NCBI GenBank assembly: GCA_002720865.1
Contig: PBIO01000020.1
Location: 62,001-126,000 of the forward strand
Direction: 5' to 3'
DNA from: Halobacteriovorax sp.
GTDB taxonomy: Bacteria > Bdellovibrionota > Bacteriovoracia > Bacteriovoracales > Bacteriovoracaceae
DNA: 64,000 bases
Position 1 is the first letter of the stretch, and each line of letters opens with the position of its first letter. Position numbers and translations under genes: made by a program. The notes under the pieces were generated by a model. The model was not told the DNA's origin. It saw only the letters and a program-made list of their open reading frames with translations, and did no database searches. Shown here piece after piece: positions 17,343 through 25,504 of this stretch.

Positions 17343-18106
17343 TGAAAGTTTTTATACTTGTGAGTCTTAGTTTTTTGAGTTTTTCTGGCTTTGCCTTTGA
17401 TCAAAATCACAAGGTTTTTGATCAGCTTTTAAAGGAAAATGTCGTCTTCAAGGGACAACAATCTTTAGTAAACTATAAGAGCTTAAAAAAGAACCCTGCA
17501 AAACTTAATGATTACTTAGCTTCCCTTTCTGCAGTTAAAAAAACTGAATTTGATACTTGGACAGCAGGAAATAAGTTAGCCTTTTTAATTAATGTCTATA
17601 ATGCTTTTACTTTAAAATTGATCATCGATAACTACCCTACTAAAAGCATTAAAGACTTAGGGACTCTTTTTAAGAGCCCTTGGAAGAAAAAGTTTTTTAA
17701 GTTATTTGGAAAAGAAACGCATCTAGATGAAGTAGAGCATGTTATGATCCGAAAAAACTTTGACGAGCCCAGGATTCATTTTGCTGTAGTTTGCGCTTCA
17801 ATTGGTTGCCCTCCCCTACATAGATTTGCTTTCACGGGAAATCTCTTAGAGAAGCAATTAAAGGAAGCTACTAAAGTTTTTCTAATGGATAGAGATAAAA
17901 ACTCTTATGACCCCATAAAAAAGAAGCTTAAGTTATCAAAAATTTTCAAATGGTATGGGGATGACTTTAATAAAAAATATGGTGGATACTTAAAGTTTGT
18001 TAGCACTAGAATTACGAGTGATAAGAAACATCAAGGCTTAATCGCCAAGGATAATGTTAGTTCTAGCTGGAATAGCTATGATTGGAACTTAAACGAAACT
18101 AAATAA
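17342..18106 (+). CDS. Secreted DUF547 protein in the arsM operon
   Basis: A 254-residue exported protein with a cleavable signal peptide (SFSGFA). Unlike the other two DUF547 proteins here it has no lipobox. Conserved blocks are VNYKSL, LAFLINVYNAFTLKLI, IHFAVVCASIGCPPL, SKIFKWYGDDF and the C-terminal YDWNLN. The start is ATG 17342, overlapping the arsM stop by one base; it also ends in TAATG with the radical SAM gene, so all three are translationally coupled. DUF547 genes occur beside arsenic methylation and arsenosugar genes in other bacteria (family context, from memory), but their role is not established. Confidence 0.88.
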   Translation: MKVFILVSLSFLSFSGFAFDQNHKVFDQLLKENVVFKGQQSLVNYKSLKKNPAKLNDYLASLSAVKKTEFDTWTAGNKLAFLINVYNAFTLKLIIDNYPTKSIKDLGTLFKSPWKKKFFKLFGKETHLDEVEHVMIRKNFDEPRIHFAVVCASIGCPPLHRFAFTGNLLEKQLKEATKVFLMDRDKNSYDPIKKKLKLSKIFKWYGDDFNKKYGGYLKFVSTRITSDKKHQGLIAKDNVSSSWNSYDWNLNETK

Positions 18107-19050
18107 TGGCTGAACTAAGTCCAAACAAATTCAAAGATAAGTACCTAACGGCCAAGGAAGAGAAACGAGCTTTTGTTCCTATGAAGAAAATGGAAACTCT
18201 TTGGTTTAATACGGGAACTCAATGCAATTTAAAATGTGCAAATTGCTATATTGAATCATCACCGACTAATGATCGTTTAGTTTATCTTACAGCGGATGAT
18301 GTCAGACCTTTTCTCGCTGAAATTGTTGAGAATAAGAATAATAGAATCTCTTTGGATCGAGTTGCCTTTACCGGTGGCGAGCCATTTTTAAATCCCAATA
18401 TGTTTGAGATTTTAGAGGAAACCTTCAAGGCAGGCCTTAAAGCACTTGTGCTAACCAATGCCTACAAAGTCATTTCAAGAGCTGAAAATAAATTTTTGGA
18501 ATTAAAAAAGAAGTATAATTCAAATCTTAGTCTTAGAGTATCTCTAGATCACTATACAAAAGCAGTTCATGAACAGCAACGAGGAGAGGGAACATTTGCC
18601 CCTACTCTAAAGTCTCTCAAGTGGCTCTATGACAATGGCTTCAATATCTCTCTCGCGGGAAGAAGTATTACTGGTGAAGACTTGGATTTGGCCAGAAGTG
18701 GATACCAAAAGCTTTTAGAGGATCATGATATTGGTCTTAAATTAAGTTCAGAAAACCTTGTCATTTTTCCAGAAATGGATGCTATGGAAGATGTCCCTGA
18801 AATCACGATTGATTGCTGGGGAATCTTAAAGAAGACTCCTGAAATGCAAATGTGCTCTACTGAAAGAATGATCGTTAAGTCAAAGGACAAAGAGAAGGCC
18901 CAAGTTCAAGCCTGCACCTTAATCGCTTATGACGAAAGCTTTAATATGGGTGAGACTTTGGAGGAATCCTTTCAAGATGTTTACTTAAATCATCCCTTTT
19001 GTTCCAAGTTCTGTGTTCTCGGTGGAGCTAGCTGCTCTTCCACTTCATAG
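18106..19050 (+). CDS. Radical SAM protein with C-terminal Cys cluster (arsenic operon)
   Basis: The 314-residue cytoplasmic enzyme has the radical SAM CxxxCxxC motif in QCNLKCANCY (C40, C44, C47) and the GGEPF SAM-binding motif. The C-terminal third carries at least seven more cysteines (DCWG, MQMCS, QACTL, FCSKFCVLGGASC), consistent with a SPASM/twitch-type second iron-sulfur cluster. It is not the standard ArsS sequence, though its place downstream of arsM suggests a similar step, namely adenosyl or other radical-based modification of methylated arsenic. That link is inference. The protein ends GGASCSSTS, echoing the Gly-Cys tail of ArsM. Confidence 0.85.
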   Translation: MAELSPNKFKDKYLTAKEEKRAFVPMKKMETLWFNTGTQCNLKCANCYIESSPTNDRLVYLTADDVRPFLAEIVENKNNRISLDRVAFTGGEPFLNPNMFEILEETFKAGLKALVLTNAYKVISRAENKFLELKKKYNSNLSLRVSLDHYTKAVHEQQRGEGTFAPTLKSLKWLYDNGFNISLAGRSITGEDLDLARSGYQKLLEDHDIGLKLSSENLVIFPEMDAMEDVPEITIDCWGILKKTPEMQMCSTERMIVKSKDKEKAQVQACTLIAYDESFNMGETLEESFQDVYLNHPFCSKFCVLGGASCSSTS

Positions 19051-19075
19051 GTACACGCTTCCTTTTGGAGCTTTC

Positions 19076-19331
19076 AATAGTTTAGGGGAACCTTGCGCGA
19101 AGGATTTTCTCGATATTTAAGTTTGTTAAACTATTCAATTGCAATAATCTTTAAAAACGGACCGATTACCATGGTGATGAATAATGCCAGGTCTGTTTTT
19201 GACCTAAAAATAATCCAGCTGCTCTATAGTGCGTCGATAAACCTTGGATAACGACGAAAGCTTGCTAGCTTCTTGCTTACCTGGATTTTTTCATCACCAT
19301 TTAAGTAGGTCAGTTTTAGTCTAAAAAGATT
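19076..19331. other. Highly structured convergent intergenic region, candidate noncoding RNA
   Basis: This gap between converging genes is rich in pairing. AATAGTTTA (19076-19084) pairs with TAAACTATT (19127-19135) around a small CCTT/AAGG hairpin (19091-19103). A second, nested structure follows: AATCTTT (19146) with AAAGATT (19325), AAAAC and GACC (19154-19163) with GGTC and GTTTT (19308-19317), ATGGTGATGAA (19171-19181) with TTCATCACCAT (19290-19300), and CCAGGT (19187) with ACCTGG (19279). Inside lie CGTCG/CGACG and AAGCT/AGCTT hairpins. It could be a stable RNA, an elaborate two-way terminator or a decayed inverted-repeat element. No ORF or known RNA motif was recognised. Confidence 0.45.
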
Positions 19332-19342
19332 TCTTAAACACC

Positions 19343-20638
19343 CTACGATTTTTCGCTTCTAACTTGTTGATTCTTCCAAAAGGAAGCGTGTACCGAAATG
19401 GGAAACCAGATATGAGTGAGTAGCTCTCCCACCCAGTGATAGTCTGCGAAACCGTAGTGGGTATAACAAAAAACCGAGAAGATGCCATAAATAACTCCGG
19501 TGTTTAATCCAAGGAGCATAGCAGGAAACATAAACCAGATGGCATACCAGCCGTTATACACTGGAGTGAAAAACATGAGACCCGCAAAAATTAAATAGAA
19601 CATTTTCAAACAAAACTCTTGCTCAAAATTCCAATTCTTTTTTAGAAGTTCTCTTAAACAAAATATTCCAAGCATTATAATAAAGCCGGCATAAAAATAG
19701 GCCGTAATTTGCCTAGCTTCATCATCCATAATATCAAGAACTCGAGTTAAAATAGAGTAAAAACCCGGATTCCAAACCCAGTCTATTGTAAACTCTCTAA
19801 GACCTTTTAGTTTTTCAAGACCTACCATCCAATGCATAAACAGTGGCAAAGAGGAAGCCACTACAGTAAGAGGAATTATTCTTTTAATAGATTCTTTAAA
19901 TCCGGAGGTACTTTTGAAAAGTAAAAATGGAATGGCTGCAACTCCCAAAATCTTTGTCCAAATAGAGAAGAAAATAAAGATTAAGCTTTTAGAGAAGTTT
20001 TTCTTTTTTTGAGTGAGAAAGAGTAGAAAGAAAAAGGCAGCTAAAAGGTCTATATGAATGGCCTGAATGAACTCCTTTCCCATTATGGGAAAAACTGCAA
20101 CTAGCATCCAAGGTTTGACTAAAGACTTAAGTTTACTAAAACAGAAAAATACTAAAACAGCGTTTAATACCATTAAAACTCTAAGCCCTATATCAAGCCC
20201 AAAGATGCCACCGATACCAAACCAAATGATTCCTATTGGTGGATAAACCGTGGTCAAGTGGTCAAAACCTATTCTCTCTCTACCTGAGAAAACGAGGTGA
20301 TCTAAAACACTACTATTCGGTGGGTGTAAATACGGATTCTCACCTCTAAACAAAGCATTACCTTCCCAGAGGTAGCGATAATGGTCATTTTCATAAAGGG
20401 GTTCACTAAAAAGAAGTGTAACAACCCCAAAGATAAAGACACCTATTGGAAGCTCAAAGCTTTCTAGCAGTTTTTTATTATGTAAGGCTAAAACGACCAC
20501 AAGAAAAAGAAGAGTAAAGGCTATATAATATATTCCACCGTCATATTCAGGTCCCGGGCTTTTAAAAACTATTCCAAGTGTCGTTAAAATGAAACAAGTA
20601 AGAAGCCAAAGGGTAGAAATGATGTTAAAAGTATTCAC
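19343..20638 (-). CDS. Integral membrane GT-C type glycosyltransferase (GT87/DUF2029-like)
   Basis: A 431-residue inner-membrane protein with about ten hydrophobic segments. The first large periplasmic loop contains YENDHYRYLWEGNALFRGENPY, the acidic motif and NPY found in polyprenyl-phosphate-sugar mannosyl/glucosyltransferases of the GT-C fold, and a later TTVYPPIGIIWFG. It would transfer a sugar from a lipid-phosphate donor outside the membrane. The start is GTG 20638 with no Shine-Dalgarno but an extended -10 directly upstream. It is divergent from a GT2 enzyme with only 24 bases between start codons, and the GT2 could make its lipid donor. The acceptor is unknown. Confidence 0.75.
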   Translation of the reverse strand: MNTFNIISTLWLLTCFILTTLGIVFKSPGPEYDGGIYYIAFTLLFLVVVLALHNKKLLESFELPIGVFIFGVVTLLFSEPLYENDHYRYLWEGNALFRGENPYLHPPNSSVLDHLVFSGRERIGFDHLTTVYPPIGIIWFGIGGIFGLDIGLRVLMVLNAVLVFFCFSKLKSLVKPWMLVAVFPIMGKEFIQAIHIDLLAAFFFLLFLTQKKKNFSKSLIFIFFSIWTKILGVAAIPFLLFKSTSGFKESIKRIIPLTVVASSLPLFMHWMVGLEKLKGLREFTIDWVWNPGFYSILTRVLDIMDDEARQITAYFYAGFIIMLGIFCLRELLKKNWNFEQEFCLKMFYLIFAGLMFFTPVYNGWYAIWFMFPAMLLGLNTGVIYGIFSVFCYTHYGFADYHWVGELLTHIWFPISVHASFWKNQQVRSEKS

Positions 20639-20644
20639 TAATAA

Positions 20645-20653
20645 ATAATAGCA
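20645..20653 (-). promoter_or_regulatory. Extended -10 (TGCTATTAT) of the GT-C gene
   Basis: TGCTATTAT on the minus strand ends six bases before the GTG start of the GT-C gene. Together with the lack of a ribosome-binding site this suggests a leaderless mRNA. Confidence 0.45.
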
Positions 20654-20662
20654 GGAATAAAC

Positions 20663-21373
20663 TTGAATAGACCAGAAAGAGATACAGTCGTTGTCATTCC
20701 GGCCTTCAATGAAGAAGAGTCAATTGGTTTAGTCCTCGATGGGCTACCTAAAGAGCGTCTTTTAGAGATCATCGTGGTCAATAATAATAGCACTGACAAA
20801 ACGGCAGAGATGGCCATTAATCATGGAGCAAAAGTCATTCTTGAAGAGAGAATGGGCTACGGACAGGCCTGTCTTTCTGGAATAGAGCTGGCCTATAGCT
20901 ACAACCCTAAAATTATTGCTTTTATCGACGGCGATTTTTCTGACTTTCCAGAGGAGCTTTCTCAAATTCTATTAGAAGTTGACCGAGGAGCTGACCTTGT
21001 GATCGGCTCGCGTACTAGAGGTAAAGCTGAACCAGGGGCTCTTTTACCTCAAGCGATATTTGGAAACTGGTTAGCGACGACTCTTATGAGATTATTTTTC
21101 AAAGGACCAAGCTTTACAGACCTTGGTCCCTTTCGCGCCATAAGAACTGAAAAACTTAAAGAAATCGGAATGGTTGATACTAACTTCGGTTGGACTGTGG
21201 AAATGCAGGTAAAGGCTCTTATTCATAAGCTCAACTGCACCGAGATTTCAGTTGGGTATAAAAAAAGAATTGGCGTAAGCAAAATAACAGGGACTCTAAA
21301 GGGAACTTTTAAAGCTGGTTATAAGATTCTAGGAACCATTTTTTGGCTTAAGCTACGAAGCTTTTTTAGGTGA
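20663..21373 (+). CDS. GT2 family glycosyltransferase (polyprenyl-phosphate sugar synthase-like)
   Basis: A 236-residue cytoplasmic GT-A enzyme. VVIPAFNEEESIGLVLDGLP begins the nucleotide-sugar domain, NNNSTDKT follows, and the metal site is FIDGDFSDFPEEL (usual DxD as DGD). The C-terminal half has GSRTRGKAEPGAL and GPFRAIR, seen in dolichyl/undecaprenyl-phosphate sugar synthase-like proteins that lack the membrane anchor. The start is a TTG with AGGA five to six bases upstream. It is divergent from the GT-C gene and may supply its donor. Similar GT2 enzymes occur in arsenosugar-like clusters, so a link to arsM is possible but unproven. It overlaps the HD-GYP gene by 21 bp at the 3' end. Confidence 0.82.
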   Translation: MNRPERDTVVVIPAFNEEESIGLVLDGLPKERLLEIIVVNNNSTDKTAEMAINHGAKVILEERMGYGQACLSGIELAYSYNPKIIAFIDGDFSDFPEELSQILLEVDRGADLVIGSRTRGKAEPGALLPQAIFGNWLATTLMRLFFKGPSFTDLGPFRAIRTEKLKEIGMVDTNFGWTVEMQVKALIHKLNCTEISVGYKKRIGVSKITGTLKGTFKAGYKILGTIFWLKLRSFFR

Positions 21374-22321
21374 GACGGTCTTTGCAAATAAATCAAGGAG
21401 CTGCTTATCAAACTTCCCATGACTTTCACGCATTATAGAAATTGCCTCTCCAACATTAAAGGCATCTCGATAGCTTCTCTTTGTAATTAAAGAACAAAAT
21501 GTATCTGCAATTGAAACAATTTTAGCCGGATGGTAAATATCTTTATCTCTTAAGCCGTTTGGATATCCATTTCCATTTGGCTGCTCATGGTGCTGCATAA
21601 CAATTTGCAATACCTCCGACCTAATCCCTTTGACGCGATCTAAGAGCTGTCTTCCTATTTCTGGGTGCCTATTCATTTCCTTTCTCTGCTCTGGAGTAAG
21701 CTGGTCAGTATCTTCCGGATCAAAAGTTAGCTGCCCTACCCCAACGTCATGTAAGAAGCCACCCAGTCCAATCACTTTTAAATTAGTATCTGATGTAATT
21801 CCATTGGCCTTACCAAGAAGTACCGAAAAAATACTCACCATAACAGAATGTTTTAAAATATAAGGCTGGTTGGAAAGCATGGTCATAATACTTAAGACCC
21901 CCTTGGAGTCCTTACTTAAAACATCAATACAGCCAGAAACAACATTGCTAGCATTATAGACAGACCTCTCATCAACTTTCATCTCATCGATCATCTCGTG
22001 ACAGGTAAATTGAGCTAGGTCTCTAAGTAATGTCACAGATTCTTCAGGGCTAAATCGATCGGCATTATCAACTAACTGCTCACCTAATCTTTCAATAAAC
22101 TGACCGTAAACATCGTATTCTTTTGCGGCCACAAAAAAATGAGTTATCCCTTTATCTTCGTAAAGATGAACTCGCTCCCAATCAATAACATCCCCTTTCT
22201 TAAAAATTTTGGTAAAGGAAGTTTCAGTTCTTTGAATATAAACATCAAAGTTTAAAGCGCGATTAAAACGCTTCAAAATATTTAGGGAAATATCAATATG
22301 ACTTCTTGTCTCTTTTGCCAT
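21353..22321 (-). CDS. HD-GYP domain protein (c-di-GMP phosphodiesterase-like)
   Basis: A 322-residue cytoplasmic protein. The N-terminal third (about 1-125) is an unassigned sensory region. The HD-GYP domain (about 140-315) has FLHDVGVGQL for the HD pair, HPEIG, and QHHEQPNGNGYPNGL, a full GYP motif, followed by IVSIADTFCSLIT. An early HSVM histidine ligand is present. It probably hydrolyses c-di-GMP. No linked response-regulator domain exists. It is convergent with the GT2 gene and overlaps it by 21 bp. Confidence 0.9.
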   Translation of the reverse strand: MAKETRSHIDISLNILKRFNRALNFDVYIQRTETSFTKIFKKGDVIDWERVHLYEDKGITHFFVAAKEYDVYGQFIERLGEQLVDNADRFSPEESVTLLRDLAQFTCHEMIDEMKVDERSVYNASNVVSGCIDVLSKDSKGVLSIMTMLSNQPYILKHSVMVSIFSVLLGKANGITSDTNLKVIGLGGFLHDVGVGQLTFDPEDTDQLTPEQRKEMNRHPEIGRQLLDRVKGIRSEVLQIVMQHHEQPNGNGYPNGLRDKDIYHPAKIVSIADTFCSLITKRSYRDAFNVGEAISIMRESHGKFDKQLLDLFAKTVSPKKAS

Positions 22322-22396
22322 CTCGTCTTCTATTATAATACGGCCCTAGGTAGACTCAACTAGGCAAAACTAACAATTTCAAGGATTTAAGTAGAA

Positions 22397-22417
22397 GGCC
22401 CGAGTAAACCTCGGGCC
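22397..22417 (-). terminator. Intrinsic terminator after the spondin-domain gene
   Basis: GGCCCGAG (22397-22404) and CTCGGGCC (22410-22417) form an 8-bp stem with a 5-base loop, followed on the minus strand by TTCTACTT. Confidence 0.75.
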
Positions 22418-22427
22418 AAAACACTAT

Positions 22428-23078
22428 TTATTTTAAAACTTCAATTCTTACAGTTGCAGGCATATTTGAGAAGCCATACTGTTCTAAATCAATATCTCCT
22501 GAACCTGTCAGACCTTTAAACTCAGATACTACCCCTTCGGCGTTATCTGTATCTCTTGCATTATGACTTCCACAAGGAGGTCCAGGTACAGTGTCACAAG
22601 ACTCGCTATTGAACTCTGTTCCAGCGTCATAAACTCCTACTGAAACCTCTTTCATTCTTCTTGGAAGTTTTACACTTTGAACTCCTAAAAAGGCATCATT
22701 AGTTGTGGCGAGCATACTAACTAAAGAAAGTCTCACTTTAGAAGCGTTCTTAGTTTTAATTAAAACCTGAACTGATTTACCAGGACGAATATTATTATCG
22801 GCCGTTTCATAATTATCGACTCGGCTTCTTCCGAGTGTTCTTAATTCGTCCTCTAAAACACTGGTCCCGCCATCTTCGGCTAATAGAGTAAGTCCAGCAG
22901 TCGCTGGTTTTCCTATCTCAAAAAGCTTGGTTGATTCTGAATGAAGAGCAACGACTGGCACTGTCAGAACCTGAGCTTTAGTGGTGTTCGTAATAGTAAC
23001 TAAAAACTTCTTAGTCTTACTTCCAGAGGCAAAAGCCATACATGGGAGCAACAATGACGCAATAAGCAATGTTTTCAT
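22428..23078 (-). CDS. Secreted spondin_N domain protein
   Basis: A 216-residue exported protein with a signal peptide ending FASG. The mature part is a spondin N-terminal domain: FLVTITNTT, TVPVVALHS, LFEIGKPATAGLTLLAEDG, SMLATTNDAFLGV, VYDAGTEFNSESCDTVPGPPCG. The bacterial family is secreted, found in many marine and predatory bacteria, and has no settled function, perhaps matrix or surface binding. An AGGAG-type RBS lies before the ATG and a terminator follows the stop, so it is a single-gene unit. Confidence 0.88.
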   Translation of the reverse strand: MKTLLIASLLLPCMAFASGSKTKKFLVTITNTTKAQVLTVPVVALHSESTKLFEIGKPATAGLTLLAEDGGTSVLEDELRTLGRSRVDNYETADNNIRPGKSVQVLIKTKNASKVRLSLVSMLATTNDAFLGVQSVKLPRRMKEVSVGVYDAGTEFNSESCDTVPGPPCGSHNARDTDNAEGVVSEFKGLTGSGDIDLEQYGFSNMPATVRIEVLK

Positions 23079-23204
23079 ATAATCCTCCAGGATTCTTTGT
23101 GTATTGGTGTAACAAAACTTTTAAACGTGACACATATTTGTAGCCAAGTTATATTTGTTAATATATTTACAAACAAAATAAGGCCTTGGTCAAGTAGGAA
23201 ATTT

Positions 23205-24140
23205 ATGAAGAAAGTATTTTTTATTTTAATGGCGATAAGTTTTGTTGGATGTTACCAAGTTGGAAATCTTCCACCTATTGAAGATCCTTTTGTAGGGAAT
23301 TTCTTAGTTTGTGCAAAAGATAATACAACTGGGCCATTTAAAACTTTTGGCACCTTAGAATCAAATTTAAAAAAGTTCTTTGACTCATTTGTTGTTGCTC
23401 CGGATGGCTCCTCCTTGCCCCCCGAGTTAGATTATTCTTCTAATATTAACTATGACAGCCGCGTAGATTATCAAAAGCTATTAAATGAAAAGGAAAGCAC
23501 TACCACTAAAGAGCTTCGCTCTTCTATATTAGGTCATATTAATGCAATTGATTTGAACTCAACTAATAATGAAGAAATAGTCGCTGCCTTACTAAATGCA
23601 TATAATTTTATTGCCATAGATATTGTCATTCAAAATAGCTGTGAAGGATTAATTAAATCTATCGCCAATCTAGGTGGAGAGAATTCCTTTAAGGCTTTTT
23701 CCGATTCAATAAACTTCGGTTATCAAGTCGCCGGCAAGGTCATGAGCCTCGATCAAATTGAAAAAGAAAAAATTGCTGAATTAACAAACTATGAAGACGC
23801 AAGGATTCACTTTGCTGTAATTTGCGCAAGTGCAGGCTGTCCAGTTTTACTCCATAAACCATTTAATAAAGATGAGCTTGACGAGCAATTAAGCTTTATT
23901 ACCAGAGCTGGCCTAAGGCTTCCTAGAATGTTTGAAAATCGTGGTGAAACAACTTTCTTAAGCCAAATATTTGATTGGTATCTAGACGACTTTATCTCTG
24001 ACATTGCCAGAGAGGAAGATTTTGATACTGATGAAGAGTTCATCCAAGCCTTTGTAAAAAAGTATACACCTGAAGGAACCAGCTTTAATATTAATGATAT
24101 AGAATTTGTAAACTACGACTGGACGTTAAATAGCCCATGA
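23205..24140 (+). CDS. DUF547 lipoprotein upstream of an outer-membrane barrel gene
   Basis: A 311-residue lipoprotein with lipobox SFVGC (Cys16). I placed the start at ATG 23205, after AGGAA, since the 36 residues that extend to 23097 lie before the signal peptide. The DUF547 domain covers roughly residues 50-300 with LLNAYNFIAIDIVI, RIHFAVICASAGCP, FDWYLDDF and the C-terminal NYDWTLN. Its stop overlaps the next start (ATGA), so it is translationally coupled to a predicted beta-barrel protein, which suggests both act at the outer membrane. Confidence 0.87.
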   Translation: MKKVFFILMAISFVGCYQVGNLPPIEDPFVGNFLVCAKDNTTGPFKTFGTLESNLKKFFDSFVVAPDGSSLPPELDYSSNINYDSRVDYQKLLNEKESTTTKELRSSILGHINAIDLNSTNNEEIVAALLNAYNFIAIDIVIQNSCEGLIKSIANLGGENSFKAFSDSINFGYQVAGKVMSLDQIEKEKIAELTNYEDARIHFAVICASAGCPVLLHKPFNKDELDEQLSFITRAGLRLPRMFENRGETTFLSQIFDWYLDDFISDIAREEDFDTDEEFIQAFVKKYTPEGTSFNINDIEFVNYDWTLNSP

Positions 24141-25228
24141 AAACTATCACAATAATCTATTCACTTTTATTTTCAAGCAATGCCATCGCGAGCCTTCCAA
24201 TCACTATCGAGCTTAATGCAAAAACTAACTCCAATATTGATAGGGTTTCTAATCCTGTAAAGAAGGACGTCTATAGTCAACAGGCCTCTTTAAAGACTAA
24301 ACTTAAATTTAAACCCTTTAAAAAATTCATTTTAATAGATCTACCTACTGTTGATTTAGAATACACTCCCTCATTAACGGAAAAGGTCAGAAACTTTAAT
24401 TTAAGTAATACTTTAATTGGTCTCTATTTGCCAAAAAGAGGACTTATCTATAGCGGCTCCTTTAATACTTCCTATACAAAATCAATCTTTACAAATGAAG
24501 ATCAACAAATTGAAGATTCTAAGAACTGGTCTATTGGGCTAGATGGCGGTGTCGCAAAAGATTTAACTAAGAAATATAATTTAGGCTTCAATCTTGGAAT
24601 AAGAAGTCAGTCCTATTTAGAAGCGGCAAACCCCCTTGAGGCACTTCCTCTTAAGGACGACAACTTGAGACTTTCTGGTAAACTGACTCAAAAGTATAAG
24701 ATCAATAAAGGACATACCCTTATAGTTCCTATTAGTTTTACGGATAAAATCTATAAAGAGAAGCGGGCCCTAAATGCAACGGGAAACCAGGTTAGTACTT
24801 CAGCCGAAACCATTCACACTTACAAAGTAGGTTTTAGCTATTTATTAAAACAAGCAAAATACAGACTAACTCCAAACCTGGGGTACACTTATAATAAAGA
24901 TACTGTCGAAGGGGGAAGAACTTATAAAGGTCCTGAACTTAAAGTAAATTTCGCTTACTTTTTCGAAAAATTTAGTTTTAACTCAAGACTCTCTTATAAA
25001 GTTCGAGACTATAAATCTCAATTGGTAGACACAGCTAATACAAGCGGAACCTCTCCTCTTTTAGAGGCTAAAATTGTCGGTTTTAATGCTAATATAGAGG
25101 TGCCCTTTGGGGCAAAAAAGTCCTATCACTTCTTGACCGGTTATGAACACCAAGGTCTAAAGTCCAATAGGATGGCTGACGATAATGCTAATGAAATTAT
25201 TAAAATAGGCCTTAGGCTTAAGTTTTAA
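24137..25228 (+). CDS. Predicted outer-membrane beta-barrel protein
   Basis: A 363-residue exported protein with signal peptide ending AIAS. The rest shows alternating amphipathic strands (TKLKFKPF, RGLIYSGSFNTSYTKS, YNLGFNLGIRSQSY, HTYKVGFSYLL, RLTPNLGYTYNKD, FNSRLSYKVRDY) and ends in Phe (IKIGLRLKF), the usual C-terminal signal for BAM insertion. I recognise no specific porin family. It is coupled to a DUF547 lipoprotein and followed 13 bases later by a small acidic secreted protein, so the three probably form one envelope operon. Confidence 0.72.
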   Translation: MKTITIIYSLLFSSNAIASLPITIELNAKTNSNIDRVSNPVKKDVYSQQASLKTKLKFKPFKKFILIDLPTVDLEYTPSLTEKVRNFNLSNTLIGLYLPKRGLIYSGSFNTSYTKSIFTNEDQQIEDSKNWSIGLDGGVAKDLTKKYNLGFNLGIRSQSYLEAANPLEALPLKDDNLRLSGKLTQKYKINKGHTLIVPISFTDKIYKEKRALNATGNQVSTSAETIHTYKVGFSYLLKQAKYRLTPNLGYTYNKDTVEGGRTYKGPELKVNFAYFFEKFSFNSRLSYKVRDYKSQLVDTANTSGTSPLLEAKIVGFNANIEVPFGAKKSYHFLTGYEHQGLKSNRMADDNANEIIKIGLRLKF

Positions 25229-25241
25229 CGAAGGATATATT

Positions 25242-25469
25242 ATGAAAACTCTTTTATCACTTTTTATGGTCTTTCTCATGACAGTCTCAGTAGCAAATGC
25301 TTCAGGGGGCGGTGGAGGCTCTTATGAAGGCGATAGTGGCTCCTCTGACCTAGCCGAAGAGCTAGCCGAAGAAGAAATTGAAGAAGCTAAAAAACAAGCG
25401 CAAGAGGAAGCTGTTGAAGAAGCCAAAAAGCAGGCACAAGAGGAAGAAGAAAGCGAAGATGAAGAATAA
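25242..25469 (+). CDS. Small secreted Glu/Ala-rich repeat protein
   Basis: A 75-residue protein with a signal peptide (VANAS), a GGGGG stretch, then a highly charged helix with two copies of the unit EEAKKQAQEE and an acidic end EEESEDEE. It probably forms a single long helix after export. GAAGGA precedes its ATG. Its operon position after the barrel protein suggests a role in the same complex or as a spacer, but this is a guess. A bidirectional terminator follows. Confidence 0.65.
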   Translation: MKTLLSLFMVFLMTVSVANASGGGGGSYEGDSGSSDLAEELAEEEIEEAKKQAQEEAVEEAKKQAQEEEESEDEE

Positions 25470-25479
25470 GAAATAAAAA

Positions 25480-25504
25480 GGCCAGGTTAAACCTGGCCAT
25501 ATTT
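25480..25504. terminator. Bidirectional intrinsic terminator
   Basis: GGCCAGGT (25480-25487) pairs with ACCTGGCC (25491-25498), with A and T tracts on either side. It serves the plus-strand barrel operon and the minus-strand gene ending at 25505. Confidence 0.8.

Noticed and set aside
19146-19331. 6S RNA call
   Set aside because: Only the outline resembles 6S; no consensus bulge or terminal arm of the right length, so it is left as a candidate RNA.
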